Source: CAMDPA01 sp965223035 (lineage in GTDB: Bacteria; Pseudomonadota; Alphaproteobacteria; Rhizobiales; Hyphomicrobiaceae). Taken from it: a stretch of 64,000 bases of DNA. The notes under the pieces were generated by a model. The model saw nothing but the letters and a program-made list of their open reading frames with translations. It made no database searches and was not told the origin of the DNA. The stretch's first letter is position 1, and each line of letters begins with the position of its first letter. Positions 45,612-54,037 of the stretch are shown one piece after another. Location: contig OZ244980.1 of the NCBI GenBank assembly GCA_965223035.1, positions 992,001 to 1,056,000 of the forward strand, read 5' to 3'. Made by a program: the position numbers and the translations under genes.

Positions 45612-46790
45612 CTAACTCAAGGCAATTGCCCGCGCAAACTGGTCTGCGTCAAACGATTGTAAATCTTCGCTTCCCTCACCGACCCCAATCGCATGAACGG
45701 GCAACCCGAAGCGGGCGGCGATCGCCACCAAGATCCCGCCGCGCGCCGTACCATCCAACTTAGTCATTACTATCCCGGAAACGTCGGCACGATCACGGAA
45801 CACTTCGACCTGTGAAATGGCGTTCTGCCCGGTCGTCGCGTCGAGCACCAGCACCACGTCGTGAGGCGCGGCGGCGTCGAGCTTCTTCATCACCCGAATC
45901 ACCTTCTCAAGCTCGGCCATCAGCTCCTGCTTGTTTTGGAGGCGGCCGGCGGTGTCCATCAACAGCAGATCATAGCCGCCATCGCGGGCGGATTTGAGGG
46001 CGTCGAACGCCAGCCCGGCCGCATCCGAGCCGACCTCGCGTGCGATGACCGGGGCGCCGGTGCGCTCTCCCCAAACCTTGAGCTGGTCGATGGCAGCAGC
46101 GCGAAAGGTGTCGCCGGCGGCCAGCATGACCCGCAACCCGGAATCGGTGTAGTGCTTGGCAAGCTTGCCAATGGTCGTGGTCTTGCCCGTGCCGTTGACG
46201 CCGACCATCAATATCACGTGTGGCTGGTTGGCGGGCTCTATCTGCAGCGGTTGGGCCACCGGCCGCAGCACGTCGGCGACCTCATCTGCCAGCACTTGTC
46301 GGACCGCTTCGGCCTCCAACCCCTTGTCGTAGCGCTTCTGGGACACCGCGTCGCTGATCCGCATGGCGGTCTCGACGCCGAGATCAGCCCTGATCAACAG
46401 GTCCTCAAATTGCTCCAGGGTATCGGCGTCGAGCTTGCGCTTGGAGAACACCGTCGAGATGCCGTCGGCCAACTGTGACGAGGTCTTGCTCAGGCCGCTC
46501 TTGAGACGCTGAAACCATGAGACCCGTGCTGATGCGGCCGGGAGTTGCGATGCAGGCGCGGGGGCGGCAGGATCTTGAAGGGTGTCGCTCGGCGGCGCGG
46601 TATCAGTCCGCGCCGATCCGGCAGGTGTGGCGGTGTCGGACGCGGAATTAGGGGCTTGCACGCCCGCATCGACCGGCTCGGCGCGCGGCGGCACCGACGA
46701 GTCCGCTTGATCGGCCCCTGCATCCGACCCCCGCCCGAACATGCGGCCGAGCAGCGACCGCTTGGCCTGCTTGTCTGTTTGTTGGCTCAT
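45612..46790 (-). CDS. ftsY: Signal recognition particle receptor FtsY
   Basis: SRP receptor GTPase that delivers ribosomes to the translocon. A disordered acidic/Pro-rich N-terminus (1-90) precedes the N domain (RLKSGLSKTSSQLADGI) and the G domain: GVNGTGKTTTIGKLA (197-211), AGDTFRAAAIDQLKVW, DTAGRLQNKQELMAEL, TKLDGTARGG and GVGEGSEDLQSFD. 392 residues. The ATG at 46790 overlaps the stop of mtaB (ATGA), showing translational coupling; the much longer upstream frame is antisense-like and is rejected. Confidence 0.95.
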   Translation of the reverse strand: MSQQTDKQAKRSLLGRMFGRGSDAGADQADSSVPPRAEPVDAGVQAPNSASDTATPAGSARTDTAPPSDTLQDPAAPAPASQLPAASARVSWFQRLKSGLSKTSSQLADGISTVFSKRKLDADTLEQFEDLLIRADLGVETAMRISDAVSQKRYDKGLEAEAVRQVLADEVADVLRPVAQPLQIEPANQPHVILMVGVNGTGKTTTIGKLAKHYTDSGLRVMLAAGDTFRAAAIDQLKVWGERTGAPVIAREVGSDAAGLAFDALKSARDGGYDLLLMDTAGRLQNKQELMAELEKVIRVMKKLDAAAPHDVVLVLDATTGQNAISQVEVFRDRADVSGIVMTKLDGTARGGILVAIAARFGLPVHAIGVGEGSEDLQSFDADQFARAIALS

Positions 46791-48109
46791 GGCTTGGCCT
46801 CCGCAACCAACCGAGTGCCGTCGCGTCCCGTCACCTGGGCAGTGATGGCATTGCCAGCTCGTAGCCCGACCGGCGCATTGGCGATGAGCACTTCGGCAAA
46901 GTTGGGCGCGCGGGCAAGCAACCGATCGCCGCAGCGACGCTCGATGTGGACCTCCAGCGTGGCGTCGCGGTGCTGATCGAGCCATCGGCGCAAGGCGGCG
47001 CCGGCCGCTTCGCGCAGACGGGCCGCCCGCGCCTTCACCAGCTGTCGCGGCAGTTGTGGCATGCGAGCGGCCGGCGTGCCGGGGCGTGGCGAGAAGGGGA
47101 ACACGTGCAGGAACACCAAGCCGCAATCCTCAATCAGCGCCAACGTTTGTTCGAACATCGCCTCCGTCTCGGTCGGAAAGCCCGCAATCAGATCGGCACC
47201 CAAGGCGAGATCGGGCCGCAACCGCCGGACCCGATTGCAAAATGCGACGGCATCGGCGCGTCGGTGCCGTCGCTTCATGCGCTTTAAAATGAGGTCATGG
47301 CCGGCCTGGAGCGAGAGATGCAGATGCGGCATCAAGCGTGGTTCTTCGGCGATCGCGACCAGCAAGTGGCGATCGACCTCAACTTGATCGATCGACGACA
47401 GCCGCAAGCGGGCAAGCTCCGGTAACTGGCGAATGATCTGGCGTACCAGCCGGCCTAGCGACATCGTCGCGGCTGGAACCTCGGCTTGGTCTTCCCCATA
47501 GGCCGTCAGGTCGACCCCGGTCAGCACCACTTCCTGCACGCCTCGCTCGACCAGGGACCTGACCTGCCCGATCACCTGCGCAACCGGAACCGAGCGCGAT
47601 GGTCCGCGGCCCTGTGGAATAATGCAAAACGTGCAGCGATGGTCGCAACCATTCTGGATCTGGACGTAGGCTCGGGCGCGGGGCAGTGCGGTGCGGGCGC
47701 CCAAAGTTGCGGTCGGGGCGGCAGGCTTGGCGCCGCGCCTGACGTCAGGTCGCTGATTGTTGACGCCGGCGACGCTGAGGCGCGGAGCGCTTCCCGAACC
47801 GAGTTGTGCGAAGGTCTCGGTGGTGAGCTTCTCGACATTGCCAATCACGTGATCGATTTCCGCCATCGCCGCGAAGCGCTGTGGCTCGATTTCCGCTGCA
47901 CAGCCGGTGACGATCAGCCGCGCCTGTGGATGATCGCGGCGCGCTCGGCGGATCGTCTGGGCGGCTTGCCGGACCGCCTCGGCGGTGACGGCGCAGGTAT
48001 TGACGATCACCGCATCGTCGAGACCGGCCGTCTCGCAGCGCTGGCCGATGACATCCGACTCGAAGGCATTGAGCCGACAACCCAGCGTGACGACGGTTGA
48101 TGGTGGCAT
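46787..48109 (-). CDS. mtaB: tRNA t6A methylthiotransferase MtaB
   Basis: Radical SAM enzyme that makes ms2t6A at tRNA position 37. The N-terminal methylthiotransferase domain carries three Fe-S cysteines: Cys11 (TLGCRLNAFESDV), Cys39 (NTCAVT) and Cys70 (TGCAAE). The radical SAM cluster is Cys155, Cys159 and Cys162 (NGCDHRCTFCIIPQGRG), and a C-terminal TRAM-like part ends the protein. The GCRLN and NTCAVT forms fit MtaB rather than MiaB. 440 residues, normal. Upstream of ftsY with a 4-base overlap. Confidence 0.93.
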   Translation of the reverse strand: MPPSTVVTLGCRLNAFESDVIGQRCETAGLDDAVIVNTCAVTAEAVRQAAQTIRRARRDHPQARLIVTGCAAEIEPQRFAAMAEIDHVIGNVEKLTTETFAQLGSGSAPRLSVAGVNNQRPDVRRGAKPAAPTATLGARTALPRARAYVQIQNGCDHRCTFCIIPQGRGPSRSVPVAQVIGQVRSLVERGVQEVVLTGVDLTAYGEDQAEVPAATMSLGRLVRQIIRQLPELARLRLSSIDQVEVDRHLLVAIAEEPRLMPHLHLSLQAGHDLILKRMKRRHRRADAVAFCNRVRRLRPDLALGADLIAGFPTETEAMFEQTLALIEDCGLVFLHVFPFSPRPGTPAARMPQLPRQLVKARAARLREAAGAALRRWLDQHRDATLEVHIERRCGDRLLARAPNFAEVLIANAPVGLRAGNAITAQVTGRDGTRLVAEAKP

Positions 48110-48427
48110 GTGCTGTTCTTACCTGATCGAACACGGCGGCGGACATCGACGCGCCATATAAGTAAGGTCTGTAAGGCGTCTCCGCCAGCTTGCTGTAGCC
48201 CGTGGTCGTGTGTTTGCCCAACAGGCTGGGCTATGGTGGCGATGTGGCGGGACAACCTGGAAGCGGCAACAGCAGCGGCGGTGGACCGTGCCTGTTGGTC
48301 AATGAACGATTGCAGCGGGATGCGCAATCCGATGGCGCGGCGGATAATCCGCGCGCACGCGGCGGCATGATCGACATGCGGTGCGCCTGCTAAGAGGTCG
48401 CCGTGGATAAGCCGTTGCGCTCATTTT
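48110..48427. other. Divergent gap between mtaB and the zinc-type genes
   Basis: No gene supported. It must hold the leftward mtaB promoter and, at its right end, the promoter of the DUF2796 gene. The only clear element is the Zur-like palindrome annotated next. Confidence 0.4.
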
Positions 48428-48445
48428 GCAATGATATAACATAAC
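48428..48445. promoter_or_regulatory. Candidate Zur operator upstream of the DUF2796 gene
   Basis: GCAATGATATAACATAAC is an imperfect palindrome (12 of 18 positions are symmetric) with the ATG-TATA-CAT core of proteobacterial Zur boxes. It sits 29 bases before the first ATG of the DUF2796 gene, where a repressor would block transcription. The genes that follow are of types reported to be zinc-controlled in Pseudomonas. Confidence 0.65.
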
Positions 48446-48474
48446 TTCCGTCGTAAGATCGTCGATCGTAGGGA

Positions 48475-49191
48475 ATGAGGATCATGATCAGCAAATCTTG
48501 TCATCTCTCCTGGCCGACCTGGCGCATAGGCGCGGTCGGCATCGCCAGCGTTGTGCTGTTGCAACCTACCCTTGTCGCCGCCGACGACAAGCCGTCAGCG
48601 GCTAAGCAGACACAGCACCGTCAGCTCGATGCCCATACCCACGGCGTCGGCTCGCTCAATATCGCCGCGGAAGGCAATGTGTTTGCGATCGAACTCGAGG
48701 TCCCCGGTGCCGACATCGTCGGTTTTGAGCATCCGCCCCATACCGACCAGCAAAAGGCCGCCGTCGCGCAAGCCAAGGCCAAGCTGTCGAAGCCGCTTGA
48801 GCTGTTCAGATTGCCTGGCGCGGCTGGCTGTCGATTGGTGTCGGCAGAGGTGGAGCATGAAACTGAGGAGGATCACGACGCCGAGCACGCCGGCGAACAT
48901 AGCAAGACCGAGCGCCACGGGGATGACGACAGCGGGCATCGGGACCATGACGACGGGGTCGAAAAAGCGAAGGACCATGACGAGGCGGAAGACGCGCAGC
49001 ATGCCGAGTTCCATGCCGAGTACCAGCTCAATTGCCGTCGTCCGGCGTCGCTGCTGACCATCGATTTTGATTACTTCAAGGTGTTCAAGGGGGCGGAAGC
49101 GCTGCGGGTCAGCATCGTTGCACCGAAGGGCCAATCGCAGCGCAAAGTCACGCGTGAACAGCCGCGATTGAGCCTTCAGGGCATGATGTAG
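48475..49191 (+). CDS. DUF2796 His-rich exported protein, zinc-related
   Basis: A secreted protein of the DUF2796 family (238 residues). The signal peptide includes IGAVGIASVVLLQPTLVAAD. Then comes the family core HRQLDAHTHGVGSLNIAAEGNVFAIELEVPGADIVGFEHPPH, a low-complexity region crowded with His and Asp/Glu (about 122-175, such as HGDDDSGHRDHDD) that should bind metal, and a closing domain with YQLNC and IDFDYFKVFKGAEALRV. It likely binds zinc in the periplasm. Start: ATG at 48475 or 48484; the local AGGGA/GAGG does not decide. It leads an apparent zinc-stress operon. Confidence 0.87.
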   Translation: MRIMISKSCHLSWPTWRIGAVGIASVVLLQPTLVAADDKPSAAKQTQHRQLDAHTHGVGSLNIAAEGNVFAIELEVPGADIVGFEHPPHTDQQKAAVAQAKAKLSKPLELFRLPGAAGCRLVSAEVEHETEEDHDAEHAGEHSKTERHGDDDSGHRDHDDGVEKAKDHDEAEDAQHAEFHAEYQLNCRRPASLLTIDFDYFKVFKGAEALRVSIVAPKGQSQRKVTREQPRLSLQGMM

Positions 49192-49289
49192 GGCGTCTCG
49201 ACCGGCCCCGCGTTCTGCGCGATCCACAACAATGGCTCAGCACCACGTGCTGAGCCAAAAGCGCCGATCAAACCGGAGCCAGGCCTGCG

Positions 49290-50000
49290 ATGGCGAACAT
49301 CATCGAGGTGTCCCAGGTCTCGTTTCGCTGGCCGGGTGCGGCCGCCTTCGAGCTCGGCATTGAGCGTTTCGTGCTCAGCGCCGGCGACAAGGTGCTGCTG
49401 ATCGGTCCCTCCGGCAGCGGCAAGTCTACGTTCTTGGCGCTGATAGCGGGCATCGTCGTGCCGCAGCAGGGACGAATCGCGGTGCTCGATACCGATCTCG
49501 GCGGTCTTAGTTCGGCCGGCCGCGACCAGTTCAGGGCCGAGCACATCGGCGTGATCTTTCAAATGTTCAACCTGCTCCCCTACGGTAGCGTAATCGACAA
49601 CGTGCTGCTGGCGCTGAGCTTTGCGCCAAAGCGACGGGCGCGGGTGCAAGCGTCGCGTCCCATCGCCAAAGAGGCCGTGCGGCTGCTGTCGCGGCTGGGT
49701 TTGGAACAAGCCTTGATCGCCGGGCGTACGGCGGCCAATCTCAGCGTGGGACAGCAGCAGCGTGTCGCGGCTGCGCGGGCGCTGATCGGCCGGCCGGAAC
49801 TGATCATCGCCGACGAGCCAACATCGGCCTTGGATCGCCAGCGCCAAAGGGCGTTTCTCGATTTGCTGTTCGCGGAGGCAGAGGCGGCAGGGTCGACGTT
49901 GATGATGGTCAGCCACGACGAGACGTTGGCGGACCGCTTCGACCGCGTGCTGGCGCTTTCCGACATCGTCACCCAGCTAGGCGAAGGCGTTGGCGCATGA
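49290..50000 (+). CDS. ABC transporter ATP-binding protein, MacB/LolD type
   Basis: ATPase of an FtsX-type ABC system. Walker A GPSGSGKST (39-47), VIFQMFNLLPYGSVIDNV (Q-loop), signature LSVGQQQRVAAARAL, Walker B LIIADEPTSALD and MVSHD. 236 residues. The signature has SVGQQQ in place of the commoner SGGQQQ, a mild variant. The gene is coupled to its permease by an ATGA overlap at 49997-50000. A role in zinc-dependent envelope traffic is inferred from the DUF2796 and DUF3299 neighbours. Confidence 0.9.
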   Translation: MANIIEVSQVSFRWPGAAAFELGIERFVLSAGDKVLLIGPSGSGKSTFLALIAGIVVPQQGRIAVLDTDLGGLSSAGRDQFRAEHIGVIFQMFNLLPYGSVIDNVLLALSFAPKRRARVQASRPIAKEAVRLLSRLGLEQALIAGRTAANLSVGQQQRVAAARALIGRPELIIADEPTSALDRQRQRAFLDLLFAEAEAAGSTLMMVSHDETLADRFDRVLALSDIVTQLGEGVGA

Positions 50001-51256
50001 TCGTTGCTCGGCTCGCGCTGAAATCGTTGGCTAACCGTTGGATCACGGTGACCTTGACGGTGCTGTCCATCGCCGTCAGCGTGATGTTGCTTCTGGGCGT
50101 CGAAAAAGTGCGGACCGGTGCCCGCCAGAGCTTCGCCGACACGATCTCCGGCACGGATCTGATTGTCGGTGCGCGCAGCGGTAGCGTGCAGCTGCTGCTC
50201 TATTCGGTGTTCCGGATCGGCAATGCCACCAACAATCTCAGCTGGTCCAGCTATCAGGACGTCGCTCGTCAGCCGGAAGTCGCCTGGGCGGTTCCCCTGT
50301 CGCTCGGCGACAGCCATCGCGGCTTCCGTGTGCTGGGGACGACACCGGATTACTTCAAGCGTTACCGTTATCGGCGAACGCAGGGGCTGGAGTTTGCCAG
50401 CGGCGGGCCGTTCAGCGACCTGTTCGATGCGGTGTTAGGCGCCGACGTGGCGGCGGAACTCGGCTATCAGCTCGGTGCGCCGATGATCATTGCGCACGGC
50501 CTCGGTGCGGTCTCCTTCGTCGAGCATGACAATATGCCGTTCCGCGTGGCCGGCATCTTGAAGAAGACCGGCACGCCGGTCGATCGCACCGTCCATGTCG
50601 GCCTAGATGCCATCGAGGCCATCCACGTCGATTGGCAAAGCGGCGCAAAACGACCGGGGCCGTCGGTGACGGCCGCTGAAGTCCGCAGCATGAAGCTGAC
50701 GCCCAAGGCCATCACAGCGGCGCTGATCGGGCTCAAATCCAAGCTTTCGACGTTTCGGCTGCAGCGGGCCATCAACGCTTACCCGCATGAGCCGCTCAGC
50801 GCGATTTTGCCGGGTGCGGCGCTGCAGGAGCTGTGGGACCTGGTCGGGGTGGCGGAGACGGCTTTGACCGCGGTGTCGGCGATGGTGGTGGCCACCGCAT
50901 TGCTCGGGATGGCGACCATGATCCTGGCGACACTGAACGAGCGTCGGCGGGAGATGGCGATATTGCGTTCGGTCGGCGCGCGGCCGGCCACTATTCTGGG
51001 GCTGCTGGCTGTTGAGGCGGGCGTGCTGACCGCGGCTGGCGTCGTGCTCGGTACGCTATTGCTCTATGGGGCGTTGGCGATCCTGCAGCCGATCATCGAT
51101 CAAGCCTATGGGATCTACATCGCCATCAGCGCCCTCAAGGTGAGCGAGCTGCAGCTTTTGCTGGTCATCGTTGCCGCCGGTTTCTTGGCCGGTCTGGTGC
51201 CAGCCATCAGAGCCTACCGGCTGTCGTTGGCCGATGGCATGACGGTGCGCACCTAG
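49997..51256 (+). CDS. ABC transporter permease, FtsX/MacB type
   Basis: 419 residues. One N-terminal helix (WITVTLTVLSIAVSVMLLLGV) is followed by a large periplasmic domain of about 230 residues (SGTDLIVGARSGSVQLLLYSVF, LGDSHRGFRVLGTT) and three C-terminal helices, with NERRREMAILRSVGARPATI as the coupling helix, typical of FtsX. It resembles the permease of the Pseudomonas zinc-responsive cluster more than LolCE. The stop codon TAG (51254-51256) coincides with the first bases of an A+B repeat. Confidence 0.9.
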   Translation: MIVARLALKSLANRWITVTLTVLSIAVSVMLLLGVEKVRTGARQSFADTISGTDLIVGARSGSVQLLLYSVFRIGNATNNLSWSSYQDVARQPEVAWAVPLSLGDSHRGFRVLGTTPDYFKRYRYRRTQGLEFASGGPFSDLFDAVLGADVAAELGYQLGAPMIIAHGLGAVSFVEHDNMPFRVAGILKKTGTPVDRTVHVGLDAIEAIHVDWQSGAKRPGPSVTAAEVRSMKLTPKAITAALIGLKSKLSTFRLQRAINAYPHEPLSAILPGAALQELWDLVGVAETALTAVSAMVVATALLGMATMILATLNERRREMAILRSVGARPATILGLLAVEAGVLTAAGVVLGTLLLYGALAILQPIIDQAYGIYIAISALKVSELQLLLVIVAAGFLAGLVPAIRAYRLSLADGMTVRT

Positions 51257-51405
51257 AGCAACCTGCCTTTAATCGGAATCGGAACGATCCCGATTTAAGG
51301 CAGAAAGTTGCTCACCACTTTAACAGCGATCATCTTTGCGCCTTAAATCGGAACCGGCGCAATTGGAATCGGCGTTGCGGTTCCGATTTAAGGCGCGATG
51401 ATCTA
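51254..51405 (-). repeat. A+B composite repeat starting in the permease stop codon
   Basis: Full composite in reverse orientation: begins TAGAGCAACCTGCC (B end), ends GGCGCGATGATCTA (A end). Its first three bases are the TAG stop of the ABC permease gene. Confidence 0.9.
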
Positions 51406-51414
51406 AAGCGGGTC

Positions 51415-51556
51415 GGAGTTGGTTGGAACCATCCCGCACCCCCACGCAGCCACGCCTACCATCGTGGCCTTGGCTGGCCGGCTGGAGAGCGGGCCGGCCG
51501 GGCCGATCCGGGCCGATCCGATCCGTTCCGTTCCGCCTGGGGCGGACGTGATCTAA
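51415..51556. repeat. Type C repeat with short internal tandem copies
   Basis: GGCTGGCCGGCTGGAGAGCGG then the direct repeats GGGCCGATCC-GGGCCGATCC and CCGTTCCGTTCCG, then CCGCCTGGGGCGGACGTGATCTA. A C-family copy. The stretch from 51257 to 51631 otherwise shows only the A+B unit. Confidence 0.65.
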
Positions 51557-51631
51557 AGGAAGTTTGATTGGCCGGCTGGCGGCAAAGCAGGTATCGATGG
51601 TGCTGATCACGCGGTACGTCGGAGAACACAC

Positions 51632-52219
51632 ATGACGGGGCGCTTGCTCGGAATTGTCACCGGTGCGGGGTTGGCACTGGCGCTGGTGGCTGAACCCTTC
51701 GGCATGGCCGCGGTTCGCGCCGCTCCACCGGTCGAACCGGTGCGCCAGCTGCAGTGGTCCCACCTCATTCCAACAGCCAAGCCCAAGCCGCGGCTGAAGA
51801 CATTCTTCGCCGGTCGACAGGCGTTGGATCCGAATGCCAGGACGCTGCCGCAGAGCATTCCCGAGGCGCGCTGGATGTCGGCCCCGACGGCGGAAACCAA
51901 AGCCACCGTACCGCCGGCCGTGGTGCAAAGCCTGCACGGCAAACGGGTCAATCTCGGCGGTTACGTGGTGCCGCTCGATTTCGATGCCACCACGATCAAG
52001 GAGTTTTTGTTGGTGCCGTTCGTCGGCGCCTGCATCCACGTGCCGCCGCCGCCGCCCAACCAGATCGTGTATGTAAAGGCGGCGAAGGGCTTTCAAATAA
52101 GAAGCTTGTTTCAGCCGGTCTATGTGACCGGGAGACTGACGACGAGCGTGGCCTTTACCGGGTTGGCAGATGCCGGCTATACGCTCGAGGCGGAAAAGGT
52201 TTCGCCGCGCAAGGAGTAA
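51632..52219 (+). CDS. DUF3299 exported protein, zinc cluster
   Basis: A 195-residue protein with a signal peptide (LLGIVTGAGLALALVAEPFGMAAVRA) and a DUF3299 core: LHGKRVNLGGYVVPLDFDATTIKEFLLVPFVGACIHVPPPPPNQIVYV, then VYVTGRLTTSVAFTGLADAGYTLEAEKV. GACIHVPPPPPNQ is the family's mark and its Cys and His could bind metal. It has the same gene order as the Pseudomonas zinc-responsive set (DUF2796, ATPase, permease, DUF3299), here split from its permease by two repeats. The whole set probably serves zinc-limited envelope homeostasis. Confidence 0.87.
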   Translation: MTGRLLGIVTGAGLALALVAEPFGMAAVRAAPPVEPVRQLQWSHLIPTAKPKPRLKTFFAGRQALDPNARTLPQSIPEARWMSAPTAETKATVPPAVVQSLHGKRVNLGGYVVPLDFDATTIKEFLLVPFVGACIHVPPPPPNQIVYVKAAKGFQIRSLFQPVYVTGRLTTSVAFTGLADAGYTLEAEKVSPRKE

Positions 52220-52394
52220 ACCGCCGGCGCGCAATCCTCACCTGATTTTGCGTGTTGTGAGCTTGAGCGCGCCGCCAGCCGTCGCGCCGCCAGCGCGTCT
52301 CAGTGTGAGCTGGAAGCATACCGCTCCTTGACCCGGCCACCCACAACGCCGTGCCGTGTTAGGGCCAGGTGAGACAGCGGGCCGGCATGGCGCT

Positions 52395-52492
52395 TGCGCC
52401 TAAGGCAGAAAGATGATCGCTCTTAAAGTGTAGAGCAACTTTCTGCCTTTGATCGGGATCATTCCGATTCCGATTAAAGGCAGGTTGCTCTA
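52395..52492 (+). repeat. B repeat with truncated A, beside ssrA
   Basis: The A part is reduced to GCGCCTAAGGCAGAAAGATGATC; the B palindrome is intact and ends GGTTGCTCTA at 52492. It lies between the convergent DUF3299 and ssrA genes. A C-type copy lies before it (about 52300-52395). Confidence 0.8.
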
Positions 52493-52536
52493 GGCGAAAG
52501 CCGTCCAGCGAAACAAACGGGCAGTTCGGTCAGATT

Positions 52537-52873
52537 GGAGGGCTTCTGTTGCCCGGTGCCCTCCGAACCGCGCCTCAGCAGGCTAATGCTGAGGACTTCA
52601 GTTTAGGCGTTTGGCGCCGCATTACGCAGCGACAGCAGCCTCAGCATAGTTGTCATTGGCAACTATTCTGGATGGCCCGATAACGGCGGTACCATGCCGA
52701 GCAAAAGCTAGCCCTTTATACCCCTCGTCGATCCTATTTCGCCCCCATCACCGGCGGCCTCAACCCGTCTGCCGATGGGCCAGGCCGTCTGTGGTGGAGG
52801 CGCCGGGTACCGCCCCCGGGTCCGAAAGGCTTATTCCGACCGCGTTTATCGCCATAGTCGAACGAATCCGACC
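52537..52873 (-). ncRNA. ssrA: tmRNA, circularly permuted two-piece form
   Basis: Read on the minus strand, the acceptor piece comes first: a T-arm-like stem CCGGG-GGCGGTA-CCCGG followed by CGCCTCCACCA ending at 52792. After a spacer the coding piece begins at 52746 with GGGGGCGAAATAGGATCGACG, whose first bases pair with CGCCTCC of the acceptor. The tag frame at 52660-52622 reads ANDNYAEAAVAA then TAA, followed by hairpins (CCTCAGCA/TGCTGAGG and GGAGGGC/GCCCTCC). This is the permuted tmRNA of alphaproteobacteria, which rescues stalled ribosomes with SmpB. A TATATT at 52886-52881 could be its -10. The outer ends are estimates. Confidence 0.95.
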
Positions 52874-52880
52874 CGGCTAA

Positions 52881-52886
52881 TATAGG
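52881..52886 (-). promoter_or_regulatory. Candidate -10 element of ssrA
   Basis: TATATT on the minus strand, about 8 bases before the estimated 5' end of the ssrA transcript; a poor AT-rich -35 (TTTTAA) lies 17 bases further up. Confidence 0.4.
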
Positions 52887-52963
52887 CGAGGTCTGCCGGT
52901 TTTAAAAGCTCCGGCGCGCCGATGTGCGAAAGGCAAGACCAACGCGATGCCTGTCGCGCAGCG

Positions 52964-54037
52964 TCAGACCGGGTTGGCGGGGGGCTGTGCGGGGGTTGGA
53001 TCGCCGCGGCGCATAAGGTCGGCCAACACGTCACGCATCCTGACCGGCGGCGCTTCGACGAACGGCATCGGTCGGCAAACGTGCAGCGCGGCAACACCGA
53101 CCCTGACCGTCAACGCCCCGTTAAACAAGCCTTCGCCCAGGCGCCGCGATAAGCGCGTGGCGATATCATGACCGATGAATTGACCAAAGAGATCGTCGGT
53201 AAGCGCCAGGCCGCCGGTCGCCACCATGTGCAGAAAAACCATGCGCGCGAGCTTGAGCCCGCCCAAATAACCAGGTCGGCCGCCATACAGACTGGCCAGT
53301 TGCCGCATCAGCCGTAGGTTTTCAATCAACACGTAGCCGACCGAGAACAGGGCCAACGGGGACAGCGCGGCAACCAGCGAGACCCGCTTGGCCGACGCCA
53401 ACACCATCTGCCGAGCGCGGCGATCGAGCGGTGCGAAGACCTCGCGGTCGGCCAGCGCGAGCAGCTCGCCGGGATCGCGGACATCGCCCTCATGCTCGCG
53501 CAGGCGGCGCAGCGACCAAGCCAAATCGCTGCGGCCGGTGAGCGCCGTGCGCAGGCGTCGAACCACATGCCGCTCGGCCGACAGATCGCCCTCGCGCAGC
53601 GCTGTCTCGGCCTCCCGCTTGAGACTGGCCAGTCGGGCCAAGCGCAACAGTCCGACGATCTCACCCACGATGATGATGACCGCAGAGGCCGCGGCGATCA
53701 CGAGCAACGCCCAGGCGGTCCAACCAATCCAGCCGCCGCGGGCGAGCAGATGCGACGCGAACTGGGTGAACCAGACGCCGAACGCTAGCGCGATCAGTCC
53801 GCTTACGGCCGCAACCAACATTGATGTCCACGTCCAGGCGGGGCGCAGCGGCGTGACGGCTGGGGTGACGGCCGGTTCGGCGCTAATTGACGCCTCGGTC
53901 CGGTCGGGTGCCTGGCTGGCTTCGGGCGAGCCTGTCGGCGGCTCCGGCTGTTCGATGGGGGGTGGCTGATCGGTCAGCACGGCGGGATCATCGACATCGA
54001 ACACGCGCGGCCGGCGCCGAGACGGGTGCTGGGTCAT
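52964..54037 (-). CDS. YcjF/TIGR01620-family membrane protein
   Basis: An inner membrane protein of the YcjF (DUF697) family, 357 residues. The N-terminal 90 residues are polar and Pro-rich (PPPIEQPEPPTGSPEAS); then two helices (MLVAAVSGLIALAFGVWF and WTAWALLVIAAASAVIIIV), a linker rich in Arg and Leu, and the DUF697-like part (VLASAKRVSLVAALSPLALFSVGYVLIENLRLMRQLA) with further hydrophobic segments. It is coupled to the YcjX gene by a four-base overlap, the standard order. The pair belongs to stress or envelope genes in other proteobacteria, and its function is not settled. Confidence 0.9.
   Translation of the reverse strand: MTQHPSRRRPRVFDVDDPAVLTDQPPPIEQPEPPTGSPEASQAPDRTEASISAEPAVTPAVTPLRPAWTWTSMLVAAVSGLIALAFGVWFTQFASHLLARGGWIGWTAWALLVIAAASAVIIIVGEIVGLLRLARLASLKREAETALREGDLSAERHVVRRLRTALTGRSDLAWSLRRLREHEGDVRDPGELLALADREVFAPLDRRARQMVLASAKRVSLVAALSPLALFSVGYVLIENLRLMRQLASLYGGRPGYLGGLKLARMVFLHMVATGGLALTDDLFGQFIGHDIATRLSRRLGEGLFNGALTVRVGVAALHVCRPMPFVEAPPVRMRDVLADLMRRGDPTPAQPPANPV

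Noticed and set aside
52537..52873. A one-piece tmRNA or a tRNA on the plus strand
   Set aside because: The plus strand shows TGGTGGAGGCGCCGGG, but the tag and CCA only make sense on the minus strand in permuted order.
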